From NCBI GenBank assembly GCA_026398275.1, contig JAPLTF010000075.1, positions 1 to 35,150 on the forward strand: a stretch of DNA of 35,150 nt. The letters run 5' to 3'. The DNA is from Verrucomicrobiota bacterium (GTDB taxonomy: Bacteria; Verrucomicrobiota; Verrucomicrobiia; Chthoniobacterales; Terrimicrobiaceae). This document shows, piece by piece, positions 8,133 through 16,550 of the stretch (the stretch's first letter is position 1; every line of letters begins with the position of its first letter). The notes under the pieces were generated by a model. That model saw only the letters and a program-made list of their open reading frames with translations. It ran no database searches and was not told the DNA's origin. A program made the translations under genes and the position numbers.

Positions 8133-10258
8133 CAGAGCTGCTGGGCAATCTTCTCGAGCGTGTAGCACTCGATGATGTCCTCGGGCAGGTATTCGGAGAA
8201 ATCCCCGAGCTTGATGCCGCATTCCAGACCCGCGCGGACTTCCTTCACGTCGTCCGTGAACCGGCGCAGCGTGGCCAGCCCGCCGTCGTAAATCGGCTGG
8301 CGGCGGCGCAGCACGCGGGCACGCGCCGTGCGCGCGATGCGCCCGTCGGTGACCATGCAGCCGGCGACCTTGCCCTTGGTCAGATCGAATACCTGCCGGA
8401 CCTCGGCATGGCCGATGACCGCCTCGCGGAGCTCCGGCTCGAGCAGCCCGCTCATCGCCTCGCGAACCTGGTCGAGAAGCTCGTAGATAATGCTGTAGAG
8501 CTTGATCTGGACGCCCTCGCGCTTCGCGGCCTGCGCGGCGGTGTTCTCCGTCTTCGTGTTGAAGCCGATGATGACCGCATTCGATGCGCTCGAGAGCAGG
8601 ACGTCGGAATCCGTGATCGGGCCGACCGCCGCATGGATGATCTCCAGCGAAATCTTCTTTTGCGGAATGTCCTTGAGCGACGAGACGATCGCCTCGAGCG
8701 AGCCCTGCACATCGCTTTTGACGACGATCTGGAGCGTGGGTTTCTGGTCTGCGGCCAGGTTGGCGAAAAGGTTCTCCAGCGTCGCGCGCTGCGGGGCCGC
8801 CAGCTTGTTGCTCCGGAGCCCCTCCAGGCGCTCCTCGCTGAGGATCCGCGCGGATTTTTCCGAGTCCATCACCATCAGCTCATCGCCCGCGTTCGGGAGT
8901 CCGCTGAGTCCGAGAACTTTGACCGGAGTCGATGGCCCGGCTTCCTTGATGGCCTTGCCGTGGTCGTTGATGAGCTGCTTGACCTTGCCCCAATAATTTC
9001 CGCAGATGAAAGCATCTCCGACCTTGAGGGTGCCCATGCGGATGATCACCGTTGCGGTAGGCCCGCGGCCCTGCTCAACCTGGGCTTCAATGACCGTGCA
9101 GCGGGCATCGACGGTGCTGCTGGCCTTGAGTTCCATCATCTCCGCCTGCAGCGTCATCATGTCGAGGAGCTCGGGGACGCCGGTTCCTTTGGTGGCGCTC
9201 ACGGGAAGGCAGATGATGTCGCCGCCCCAGTCCTCCGGAACCAACCCTTTTTCCTGGAGCTGGGTCTTCACGCGATCGGCGTTGGCCGAGACCAGGTCGA
9301 TCTTGTTGATCGCTACCATGATCTGCACCTTGGCCGCCTTGGCGTGCGAGATGGCCTCCAGCGTCTGCGGCATGAGCCCGTCATCCGCGGCGACCACCAG
9401 GACCACGATGTCCGTGACCGTGGCTCCGCGGGCGCGCATGGCCGTGAATGCCGCGTGGCCTGGGGTGTCGAGAAATGTGATCCGCTGGCCGTTTCGCTCG
9501 ACGCTGTATGCGCCGATGTGCTGGGTGATGCCGCCCGCTTCCCCTGCGGCGACTCGGGCTTTGCGGATGGCATCGAGCAGGGAGGTTTTGCCATGGTCCA
9601 CATGCCCCATGAACGTGATGATGGGAGCCCGGCTGTTGAGCTCATCGGCCTTGGGCTTTTCCGGCTCCTTCGGCGCCTCGACCTTGACCTCGACCTTGTG
9701 GTGGCCTTTGGACGTGTCTTTCCTCTCGCGCTCGAAAACAAACCCGTGAATCTCGCAGACCTTGGCGGCCACGTCCGGCTCCACCGTCTGGTTGATGTTC
9801 GCAAAAATCTGGAGCGCCATCAGATCCTTGATGATCTGGAATGGTTTCAGGCCGAGATGCTCGGCGAGTTCTTTGACGATAATCGGCGGTTTGAGGTGCA
9901 GGACCTTTTTGTCCGGCTCGGCCTCCGCGGGCGCTTCGTCGGTTGCGGCGGCGACCGGCTCCGGATCGACCGGGGCGGGTGGCTCCCCGGATTTGGCTGC
10001 CGGGGGAAGCGCGACGGCCGCTCCGAGCGGCACGACGAACGGTTTGAGGGCGGGTTTGCGGGCCCCCTCGACCCTCTTGACTTTTTTCTTCGGCTCCAGC
10101 AAGTCCACCGTGGCCATCACGGGCTTGGGAGCGGGTGCAGCATCAGGTGCCTCCTTTACCGCTGCTTCAGCGGTTGGAGATTTGCGTGTGACAGAGGAAG
10201 CCCGCCTGGGCTTCGCGGCTTTGTCTTCTGTGGGTTTTTTTGTAACTTTCTCTGCCAT
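8132..10258 (-). CDS. infB: Translation initiation factor IF-2
   Basis: GTPase that brings fMet-tRNA to the 30S subunit and promotes subunit joining. 708 residues. The first 130 or so residues are a low-complexity Lys/Ala/Pro-rich region. They are followed by an IF2_N segment (VKELAEHLGLKPFQIIKDLM). The G domain has GHVDHGKTSLLD (G1), GGITQHIGAY (G2), DTPGHAAF (G3), NKIDL (G4) and SATKGTG (G5). Domains II-IV follow to EYLPEDIIECYTLEKIAQQL. The N-terminal extension is short compared with E. coli. It lies 36 nt downstream of nusA and is coupled to rbfA. Confidence 0.98.
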   Translation of the reverse strand: MAEKVTKKPTEDKAAKPRRASSVTRKSPTAEAAVKEAPDAAPAPKPVMATVDLLEPKKKVKRVEGARKPALKPFVVPLGAAVALPPAAKSGEPPAPVDPEPVAAATDEAPAEAEPDKKVLHLKPPIIVKELAEHLGLKPFQIIKDLMALQIFANINQTVEPDVAAKVCEIHGFVFERERKDTSKGHHKVEVKVEAPKEPEKPKADELNSRAPIITFMGHVDHGKTSLLDAIRKARVAAGEAGGITQHIGAYSVERNGQRITFLDTPGHAAFTAMRARGATVTDIVVLVVAADDGLMPQTLEAISHAKAAKVQIMVAINKIDLVSANADRVKTQLQEKGLVPEDWGGDIICLPVSATKGTGVPELLDMMTLQAEMMELKASSTVDARCTVIEAQVEQGRGPTATVIIRMGTLKVGDAFICGNYWGKVKQLINDHGKAIKEAGPSTPVKVLGLSGLPNAGDELMVMDSEKSARILSEERLEGLRSNKLAAPQRATLENLFANLAADQKPTLQIVVKSDVQGSLEAIVSSLKDIPQKKISLEIIHAAVGPITDSDVLLSSASNAVIIGFNTKTENTAAQAAKREGVQIKLYSIIYELLDQVREAMSGLLEPELREAVIGHAEVRQVFDLTKGKVAGCMVTDGRIARTARARVLRRRQPIYDGGLATLRRFTDDVKEVRAGLECGIKLGDFSEYLPEDIIECYTLEKIAQQL

Positions 10259-10294
10259 AAATCAATTTGGGCCAGGGGGCGCGTTTCATCCCCG

Positions 10295-11560
10295 TCAGGC
10301 AGCGGTGGTTTTTTCCCCTGTGCTTGCGAGGGCTGCGTCGAGGATCTTCTGCCCCGCCTCGTTATCCAACCCGAGAATCTCCGCTATGTCGTCGGCTCCC
10401 GCGGTCTGCACGGCCTCGATGGAAACCATTCCGCTTGAGGCCAGCTTCTGCGCGTCCTCCTCGCTGATGCCGAGGACGGCTGCGAGCGAATGGGCGGCTT
10501 CGGCGGTCCGGGATTCCATCACCTGGGCGGCGGTCTTGTCCTCTTGGATATCGATCTCCCAGCCGGTCAATTTGGCGGTGAGCCGGGCGTTCTGGCCACG
10601 GCGTCCGATCGCCAGCGAAAGGTCGTCCTTATGGACCAGGACGTGGATTGTCTTTGTGGCTTCCTCGGCGGTGATGTTGCGGATGTTCGCCGGCTTGAGG
10701 GCGGCGGTGGCAAACTTCACCGGATCCGGGTCCCAGCGGATGATGTCCACCTTCTCGTTGTTCAGCTCGCGGACGATATTCTTGACGCGGGCCCCCCGCA
10801 TGCCGACGCAGGCGCCGACGGGATCGACCTTCGAATCATCGCTGTGGACGGCAACTTTTGTGCGGTAGCCGGCCTCGCGGGCGATGACCTTGAGCTCCAC
10901 GGTGCGGTCGGCGATCTCGCTCACCTCGAGCTCAAAAAGCCGCCGGACAAAGTTCGGATGGCTCCTGGAAAGAATGATTTCGGGACCACGCGAAGCGTTA
11001 TCGACAGCCACGACATAGGCGCGGAGGCGGTCCCCCACATTATAGTCCTCGGTGACAACCCGCTCGCGCGATGGCATGACTCCCTCGAACTTTCCCAGGT
11101 CGATGATCACGTCGGATTTCTCGAAGCGGCGGACCGTCCCGTTGACGATTTCTCCGGCGCGGTCCTTGAATTCGTCGTAGATCATCTCGCGCTCGATCTG
11201 GCGGATTCTTTGATTGATCGCCTGGCGGGCGGCCTGGGCGGCGATGCGGCCGAAATCTTTCGGAGTGACCTCGATCTCGACTTCCTCCCCCACCACGGCA
11301 TCGGCCTTGACCGCTTTCGCCTTCGACAGAAGGACCTCGTCGTGTGGATTCGCAACCTTCTCCACCGCAATTAATTTCGCCAAAGCCTGAATGGAGCCGC
11401 TCTGCGGATTGATCTCGATGCGCAGCTCGCGGGTGCCGGAAGTGAAGCTCTTCTTGGACGCCGCCAGCAGGGCGCTGGAAATCGCCTCAACGAGAATTTC
11501 ACGCTTGATGCCTTTTTCGCGCTCGAGGTAATCGAGCATCGCAATGAGTTCGGAATTCAT
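10295..11560 (-). CDS. nusA: Transcription termination/antitermination factor NusA
   Basis: RNA polymerase-binding regulator of pausing, termination and antitermination; 421 residues. Visible parts are the N-terminal polymerase-binding domain, the S1 domain (GEIVNGTVRRFEKSDVIIDLG, about 135-200), KH1 (VGMRGARVKNIVREL), KH2 (LAIGRRGQNARL) and one helix-hairpin-helix repeat near the C-terminus. rimP, the usual upstream partner, is not in front of it; a tRNA-Gln gene and a hairpin with a T-run are. A TATATT box (11569-11574, minus) ends 8 nt before the ATG, so transcripts from it would be leaderless. Confidence 0.97.
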   Translation of the reverse strand: MNSELIAMLDYLEREKGIKREILVEAISSALLAASKKSFTSGTRELRIEINPQSGSIQALAKLIAVEKVANPHDEVLLSKAKAVKADAVVGEEVEIEVTPKDFGRIAAQAARQAINQRIRQIEREMIYDEFKDRAGEIVNGTVRRFEKSDVIIDLGKFEGVMPSRERVVTEDYNVGDRLRAYVVAVDNASRGPEIILSRSHPNFVRRLFELEVSEIADRTVELKVIAREAGYRTKVAVHSDDSKVDPVGACVGMRGARVKNIVRELNNEKVDIIRWDPDPVKFATAALKPANIRNITAEEATKTIHVLVHKDDLSLAIGRRGQNARLTAKLTGWEIDIQEDKTAAQVMESRTAEAAHSLAAVLGISEEDAQKLASSGMVSIEAVQTAGADDIAEILGLDNEAGQKILDAALASTGEKTTAA

Positions 11561-11584
11561 AAAAAATCAATATATCCACCGATG

Positions 11585-11608
11585 AAAAAGGCGGGAACCA
11601 ATCCCGCC
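11585..11608 (-). terminator. Intrinsic terminator or attenuator between tRNA-Gln and nusA
   Basis: Read on the minus strand: GGCGGGA, loop TTGGT, TCCCGCC, then TTTTTC. The 7-bp GC stem and T-run fit a factor-independent terminator. It lies about 140 nt after the tRNA-Gln gene and only 24 nt before the nusA ATG. It either ends the tRNA transcript, with nusA starting from a promoter overlapping the hairpin, or it attenuates read-through into the nusA operon. Confidence 0.75.
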
Positions 11609-11745
11609 ATCTTCATTTAAATGGGAACTGTTCAATATGAGACTTGGCGAACTCGGGGTCAAGTCACAAGAAGGAGGGATTTTTGTCGGCTGGCCGTGTC
11701 CGAAAAATTGGGCGGCTCTCCCTCAAACAACGGGGCTGATCGGGG

Positions 11746-11819
11746 TGGCTGCCTCGCATGGATTCGAACCATGACACACAGATCCAGAATCTGCAGTGCT
11801 ACCGTTACACCACGAGGCA
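11746..11819 (-). tRNA. tRNA-Gln (anticodon CUG)
   Basis: On the minus strand a full cloverleaf can be drawn. The acceptor stem is TGCCTCG / CGAGGCA, and the D arm contains TGGTGTAACGGTAGCAC. The anticodon stem GCAGA / TCTGT has loop TTCTGGA (anticodon CTG). The T arm contains GGTTCGAATCC, followed by discriminator G and an encoded CCA (11746-11748). The anticodon reads CAG and the G73 discriminator fits glutamine. The rest of the 367-nt interval between nusA and the hydrolase gene holds the hairpin at 11585-11608 and no other gene that I can see. Confidence 0.95.
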
Positions 11820-11927
11820 ATTGCTGTGTTTGAGCTCAGCAGGAGTCCGGCATGAGCTGCCGTCCCGTGTGCGCAAAACAGGAAGGGAGCTTACAATCTG
11901 GAAAGCGTCGCGCAAGGCAATAATTCC

Positions 11928-12941
11928 TCAGGGCGTGCCTTGACCGCCGTGGAAGCGTCCCAAAAATTCTTTGATCCTGTCGGGCAGCGCCGCGCTGTCC
12001 GGGCCGAGTTCCGGGATGTGGCCTGCGCCGGGGATGGCCAGCAATTCGGCGTTTGGCATCCGCGCTTTGACGGCTTCGATTTCGGCGAGGGGGACAAAGG
12101 AATCCTCGGCTCCGTGGATGAGCAGCGTTGGAACGGTGAGCTTGTCGAACCCGAAATCGGGCAGGGCCTTGAGCTGGAGGAGGTCATTTTTCAGGCCGGT
12201 TTCCCGCGGGCTGATCGGGGCCACCGTGCTGGCGAGATCCTGAAACCACGAGACCTGCCCGGCGTCCCCGAGAACGCATTGGATCCATTTCATGCGGGCG
12301 GATTCCTCCCCTTTCTGCGCAAGGTCGAAGCACCACCCGAGGGCCTTTGCAGGATCAGCCTTCGATGTGTGGACAAGAAACCATGAGCCGACATCGCCGG
12401 TGAGACGCTCGTTGAGGAGTTTGGGAAACGGCGGATCGGAAGGCCCGGGGGCGGATTTTTTCGTGACGGCAGAGATCAAAACCAGCGCCCATGCGCGCTT
12501 CGGATATCTGATGCAGAATTCGATGGCGGCCGGAGCCCCCAGCGAGACACCGAGCACCGCGACGTTTTCCAGCCCCAGCGTGTCGAGCAGCGCCGCCATG
12601 GCGTCCGCCTGCTTTTCCGGGGTCAGCCCGGAGGTGAGTGGCGTGCGCAGGTAGCCGGGGCGGGACGGCGCGATGATCTGAAACCCCTGCTCCGCCAGGC
12701 TGCTGCCGAAAAGCATCGCCTGGTCGTAGCCGCCCGGGGTTCCGTGAAAGACCAGAACCGCCGGCCCATCACCTTCCTGAAGAAACTCCACATTGCCGGC
12801 CGGGGTCCCCGCGATCGAGGACGCGGAGTTCAGATGGGCGATCCGTTCGGCTCTCCAGGAACTGAACCACGCCAGCCCCCCCCCCGCCGCAAGCAGGACA
12901 AGGACCACAAGAAGGAAGGCGAGGCGGACGATGAGGCGCAC
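11928..12941 (-). CDS. Alpha/beta-fold hydrolase, membrane-anchored
   Basis: 337-residue hydrolase with an N-terminal signal anchor (residues 3-27, very hydrophobic). The fold markers are the oxyanion-type HGTPGGYDQA at about 66-75, the nucleophile elbow GVSLGAP with Ser133, the acid in HGAEDSF (Asp280) and the catalytic histidine in GAGHIPELG (His308). The substrate is unknown; esterase or lipase-like action outside the membrane is plausible. The gene starts 9 nt after the lptF/G-type gene and is probably cotranscribed. A run of ten G (plus-strand C, about 12876-12885) encodes three glycines in the signal anchor and may be prone to slippage. Confidence 0.85.
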   Translation of the reverse strand: MRLIVRLAFLLVVLVLLAAGGGLAWFSSWRAERIAHLNSASSIAGTPAGNVEFLQEGDGPAVLVFHGTPGGYDQAMLFGSSLAEQGFQIIAPSRPGYLRTPLTSGLTPEKQADAMAALLDTLGLENVAVLGVSLGAPAAIEFCIRYPKRAWALVLISAVTKKSAPGPSDPPFPKLLNERLTGDVGSWFLVHTSKADPAKALGWCFDLAQKGEESARMKWIQCVLGDAGQVSWFQDLASTVAPISPRETGLKNDLLQLKALPDFGFDKLTVPTLLIHGAEDSFVPLAEIEAVKARMPNAELLAIPGAGHIPELGPDSAALPDRIKEFLGRFHGGQGTP

Positions 12942-12950
12942 GGGGAAGGG

Positions 12951-14063
12951 TCAGCGTTTGGCCAGGCGGGAAAAAAGATACGAGCCCAGCGCAAAGAACA
13001 GGACGTTGGGGATCCAGATGAGCACAGCCGGATACGCGGAGGGGTTGTTGCGGAATGTATCTGCCATGATGATGAAGAAAAAATACGTGAACGCGATGAC
13101 GAGGCTCAGCGCGAATCCGACCGACGTTTCCTTTCTGTGAGCGGTGATCCCGAGCGGAACGGCGATCAGGACAAATGCGGCGCACGCCAGGGATGCGGAA
13201 AACCGCTTGTTGAGTTCGACGATCCCCTCGGTCCGCCGGTTTCCCGCGCCCTTTGCGAGGAAATCCACAAGCTCCGGAAGCGTGTAGGAGCTCATGCGCC
13301 GGCTGCCCTGGAACTCCTCAAAAAACTTTGAGAGCGAGATCGGGAAGACGCCCTCCTTCATGACGATCCCCTGCTGGATTTTGGAAACGTCGCGGGGGTC
13401 CTTGTCGTCCCGCTGCTCGAAGCGCGCGTTGAACAGCCGGAGCAGAAGGCGCGAGCTGTTGTCCGGGTCGGTCGTCAGCACCCCCTCCTTCGCGTAGATC
13501 ATCTGCTTCGGAACATATTCGTCGTTGAGCTCGAAGACGATGATGTTGAGAAGCTTGTTCCCGTCTTTTTTCCCGACGTAGACGCGGCGGTCGGGAAATT
13601 TGTCGACGACCTCATCCGCGCGGAAGAGCGAGGCCGGGTTGCTCGTGGCGATATCCACCACGGCGCGCGTCATCGCCTGCTCCGCCCGGGGGGCGACCTC
13701 GATGTTGATCCAAAAGCAGATGAGCGTGAGGACCACGGCCAGCGCGAACGCGGGCACGCAGATCCGAGGGACGCTCACGCCGTTGGACTTGAGGGCGATG
13801 AGCTCGTTGTCCGCGGACATGCGCCCGAACACGAGCAGCAGGGCGGTCAGAAAACCCCACGGGATCGTGAACGTCAGCGAAAACGGAAGGACCAGCGCCA
13901 TGAACGAGAGGACGGTCGTGATCGGCACGTCCGGATTGTTAATGAGGATGTCGAGGAGCTCCTTGAAGATGTTTCCAAGGACAAGGATGAGGCTCAGGAC
14001 GAGCACACCAAAAAATGTGGTGAGCAAAATCCCGAGCCCGACTGTGCGATCAATAATCTTCAT
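12951..14063 (-). CDS. LptF/LptG-family permease
   Basis: Inner-membrane protein of 370 residues of the YjgP/YjgQ family, which forms the transmembrane part of the LptB2FG transporter that extracts lipopolysaccharide from the inner membrane. The N-terminal helices (about 10-30, 45-75, 95-125) include the conserved FGRMSADNELIALKSNGVS stretch. A periplasmic beta-jellyroll region spans about 130-270, and three helices close the protein. Whether it is LptF or LptG cannot be settled from sequence alone; a partner gene is not in this window. A GGAAG stretch 5-9 nt before the ATG is one of the few Shine-Dalgarno-like sites here. Confidence 0.9.
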   Translation of the reverse strand: MKIIDRTVGLGILLTTFFGVLVLSLILVLGNIFKELLDILINNPDVPITTVLSFMALVLPFSLTFTIPWGFLTALLLVFGRMSADNELIALKSNGVSVPRICVPAFALAVVLTLICFWINIEVAPRAEQAMTRAVVDIATSNPASLFRADEVVDKFPDRRVYVGKKDGNKLLNIIVFELNDEYVPKQMIYAKEGVLTTDPDNSSRLLLRLFNARFEQRDDKDPRDVSKIQQGIVMKEGVFPISLSKFFEEFQGSRRMSSYTLPELVDFLAKGAGNRRTEGIVELNKRFSASLACAAFVLIAVPLGITAHRKETSVGFALSLVIAFTYFFFIIMADTFRNNPSAYPAVLIWIPNVLFFALGSYLFSRLAKR

Positions 14064-14078
14064 CAGCTTCCAGTCCGT

Positions 14079-15035
14079 CTATTCCTGGAAGACGCCCATC
14101 TTGCGGAATTTGTCGTAGCGCTGCTGGACGAGTTTGTCGATGGGGACCCCGATCACCTCGCGCAGGGAGGTGGTGACGGCCGCCTTGAGATTCGCGGCGG
14201 CGGCGGCATGGTCGCGGTGGGCACCGCCGAAAGGTTCGGGAACGACCCCGTCGACAATCCCCATATCGAGGAGCTCGCGGGCGTTGAGCTTGAGGGCCTC
14301 GGCGGCCTCGGGGGCATGCTTGCGGTGCTTCCAGAGGATGGCGGCGCAACCCTCCGGGCTGATCACGGAGTAATACGCGTTTTCGAGCATGAGCACGCGG
14401 TCGGCCACGCCGATCCCCAGGGCTCCGCCCGATCCGCCCTCCCCGATCACCACGGAGACGACCGGCGTCCGGAGCACCATCATCTCGCGGATGTTCACGG
14501 CGATGGCCTCGGCGATATGCCGCTCCTCGGCCCCGACTCCGGGATAGGCCCCCGGCGTGTCGATCAGGGCCACGACCGGAAACCCGAACTTTTCCGCGAT
14601 GCGCATGAGGCGGAGCGCCTTCCGGTAGCCCTCGGGGTGCGGGCTCCCGAAATTCCGGAGCAGATTCTCTTTCACGTCGCGGCCCTTCTGCTGGCCGATC
14701 ACCGCGCACCGGATTCCGTCAATGCGGGCCAGGCCGCCCGGCATCGAGGCATCGTCGCCGAACAGCCGGTCCCCCTTCAGCTCGACGAAGTCGGTAAATG
14801 CGAGCCCGACGTAATCGAGGAAAAACGGACGGGCCCCGTGCCGCGCAATCTGGACCCGCTGCCAGGCCGACAGGTTGCCGTAGATCTCCTGGCGGGTCGC
14901 CTCGATTTTCTGCTCCATCCTCAGCACCTCGGGAGCGAGGTCGATATTCCTCTCGGCAAGCTGGCGCTTCAGTTCCTGCAGCTTTTGCTCGAGCTCCAAA
15001 ACGGGTTTTTCAAATTCCAGCGGTTGGTTGTTCAT
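14079..15035 (-). CDS. accA: Acetyl-CoA carboxylase carboxyltransferase, alpha subunit
   Basis: 318 residues, usual length. Pairs with AccD to move the carboxyl group from biotin-BCCP to acetyl-CoA, giving malonyl-CoA for fatty-acid synthesis. The N-terminal coiled-coil stretch (LELEQKLQELKRQLAERN) is followed by the crotonase-fold core with GAYPGVGAEERHIAEAIA, VIGEGGSGGALGIGVADRV and YSVISPEGCAAILWK. Its partner accD is in this window at 27356-28198 on the opposite strand. It sits 15 nt upstream of the lptF/G-type gene. Confidence 0.97.
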   Translation of the reverse strand: MNNQPLEFEKPVLELEQKLQELKRQLAERNIDLAPEVLRMEQKIEATRQEIYGNLSAWQRVQIARHGARPFFLDYVGLAFTDFVELKGDRLFGDDASMPGGLARIDGIRCAVIGQQKGRDVKENLLRNFGSPHPEGYRKALRLMRIAEKFGFPVVALIDTPGAYPGVGAEERHIAEAIAVNIREMMVLRTPVVSVVIGEGGSGGALGIGVADRVLMLENAYYSVISPEGCAAILWKHRKHAPEAAEALKLNARELLDMGIVDGVVPEPFGGAHRDHAAAAANLKAAVTTSLREVIGVPIDKLVQQRYDKFRKMGVFQE

Positions 15036-15042
15036 GGTCGGG

Positions 15043-15885
15043 TTACTTGATCGTCACCGGCGTTCCGCGGGTGGTGAGAACATAAATCTCCGAGGCATCC
15101 GCAGGATCGAGCACGATCCCCGGAGGCATGGGCGCTTCCGTCCCATCGGCAGCGGGCGGCGGCGTGCCGCGCAGGATGACGCCGGCCACGCCGAGCATCA
15201 CCAGGCGATCGCTGCCTTCGTAGTCCTTGGTGCCGAACGCCACGCGCGCGCTTCCCTTCATCGCCAGCTTCTCGCTGACCTTCGTCTGCACGGTGCCGGT
15301 CGATGCGGCCGGCGGGAGCTTCAGGGCCTTCATCGGATACTCGCGCACGAAGGCCCCGGCGTTCTGAACCGTGACCGTCTTGGCCGTGCGGTCGATCACC
15401 AGGGATGTGTCGAGCTTGGGAACGGCGAGCTCCTGCCCGATCTGGAGGTTGATCGTCTGCAGGTGGTTGACGCAGTAGATCAGCTCCGCGCCGGTCTTGA
15501 ATTTCGCGGCGATCTTCACAAGGGAATCCCCCTTGGCCACGGAGTAGATGGTTTTTTCCGGAGAGGGTGCCGGGGACAGGATCTGCGCCGCGTTGATCCG
15601 GCCCAGGGCCGCCCGGGCCGCAGGAGCCATGGGGGATTCGGGATAGCTTTCGAGAAAGGCTGAGATCGCCGACTGCGCGTCGGCCGTGTCGAGCTCGAGG
15701 GAGGGTTTGAGCCTCTCGAACGCCGGCAGGCTGGGATCCGGCGGCGGGGTGGGAGCAACCGCCGCCTGCTTTTTTTCCTCCACATCAAGCTTCTTGGGCT
15801 TGAGGTAGAGCTCGTAACCAAAAAAAGCCGTCCCGCCAAGAATGGCGGCAACGAGGAGTAAAATGACAAGAACCCTGGCAATCAT
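15043..15885 (-). CDS. LysM protein with decayed L,D-transpeptidase domain
   Basis: 280 residues. An N-terminal membrane anchor (3-29) and a proline-rich linker are followed by a helical repeat (about 70-103). A LysM peptidoglycan-binding domain comes next (YSVAKGDSLVKIAAKF ... INLQIGQELAVP, about 112-157). The C-terminal 120 residues align in plan with YkuD L,D-transpeptidases, ending DASEIYVLTTRGTPVTIK like the family's DxxELYxLVPxGTPVxI. The catalytic signature is missing: IHGT reads LRGT, and where SHGC(I/L)R is expected the sequence reads PPGIVLD. It is probably a cell-wall-binding, non-catalytic relative. An intact L,D-transpeptidase lies at 16551-17213. Confidence 0.75.
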   Translation of the reverse strand: MIARVLVILLLVAAILGGTAFFGYELYLKPKKLDVEEKKQAAVAPTPPPDPSLPAFERLKPSLELDTADAQSAISAFLESYPESPMAPAARAALGRINAAQILSPAPSPEKTIYSVAKGDSLVKIAAKFKTGAELIYCVNHLQTINLQIGQELAVPKLDTSLVIDRTAKTVTVQNAGAFVREYPMKALKLPPAASTGTVQTKVSEKLAMKGSARVAFGTKDYEGSDRLVMLGVAGVILRGTPPPAADGTEAPMPPGIVLDPADASEIYVLTTRGTPVTIK

Positions 15886-15929
15886 GGTTCGAACCTACCC
15901 GATGTGTCGGAAAAATGGAAACGCGGAAA

Positions 15930-16454
15930 TCATATCAATCCCCGCCGCTTCCACTCGTCCACATTTCCACCCGCCGAGCGCTGGATCATTTCCATGGAAA
16001 ATTTCAGCAGGCAGACTTCCCAGGCATCGTCCACACCGGCAATCAGCGCCGCAAGCGGATCGTCCCCGGTGTCGATTTTTTCCTTCAGCCGCTCGAGGGC
16101 GGTCTCCATCGGCTCGCGGACGACATGCTCGGAAAGATCGGTTTTCCGGAATTGGAAGCCGTAGCGCAGGATCTTGAGCGACCCGCCATTGGATTCCACC
16201 CAGTCCGCGTATTCGCGGGCATTATCGCCAAAGCCGTCGAGGAGCAGCTTGCTGAAGTGGTGGGGCGAAACGATGCGCGGTCGCTCAGCCTCGATGCGCC
16301 CGTTCCGGATCCGGACCGTGTCCACCTCGTCCAGCAGTTCGCTCACCAGGGAGAAATGGAAGCGCGTCGTCCCGAACGTCTCGATGCCGGTTTGCGGACT
16401 GACCACCACACGGGTGTTTTCCATCGCGTAGTGGAAGTCGTGCTCTTGATACAT
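15930..16454 (-). CDS. Conserved hypothetical protein
   Basis: 174-residue soluble protein that I do not recognise. It starts MYQEHDFHYAMENTRVVV and contains IETFGTTRFHFSLVSELLDEVDTVRIRNG. A helical middle part (SPHHFSKLLLDGFGDNAREYADWVE) leads to a helical C-terminus (DAWEVCLLKFSMEMIQRS). No signal peptide or membrane helix was seen. I chose the internal ATG because the 17 residues before it look like non-coding sequence (KNKRDCSRRLARYCKQ). It is 44 nt upstream of the LysM gene and probably in the same transcript. Confidence 0.7.
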   Translation of the reverse strand: MYQEHDFHYAMENTRVVVSPQTGIETFGTTRFHFSLVSELLDEVDTVRIRNGRIEAERPRIVSPHHFSKLLLDGFGDNAREYADWVESNGGSLKILRYGFQFRKTDLSEHVVREPMETALERLKEKIDTGDDPLAALIAGVDDAWEVCLLKFSMEMIQRSAGGNVDEWKRRGLI

Positions 16455-16512
16455 TTGTTTACAATACCGGGCCAGCCTCCGGCTGCAATCCCGCTTATTT
16501 TTCAACCTCCAT

Positions 16513-16541
16513 TTGACAAACGCGGGTTTTTCGACTTTTCA
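16513..16541 (+). promoter_or_regulatory. Putative promoter of the L,D-transpeptidase gene
   Basis: A perfect -35 box TTGACA (16513-16518) lies 38 nt upstream of the ATG at 16551. That is the same distance as for the two PEP-CTERM genes. The -10 region at 16536-16541 (TTTTCA) is weak. The geometry would start the transcript at or within a few bases of the ATG. Confidence 0.35.
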
Positions 16542-16550
16542 CATGGCTGC

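Noticed and set aside
8408-10438. Plus-strand frame of 676 codons opposite infB
   Set aside because: Mirror frame of infB; composition is Asp/Arg/Leu/Gly repeats and no domain is visible. infB motifs are all in place on the other strand.
16454-16505. Longer N-terminus of the hypothetical gene at 15930
   Set aside because: The extra 17 residues are Lys/Arg/Cys-rich without sign of a domain, and using them would extend the protein into the region just before the divergent gene's promoter.
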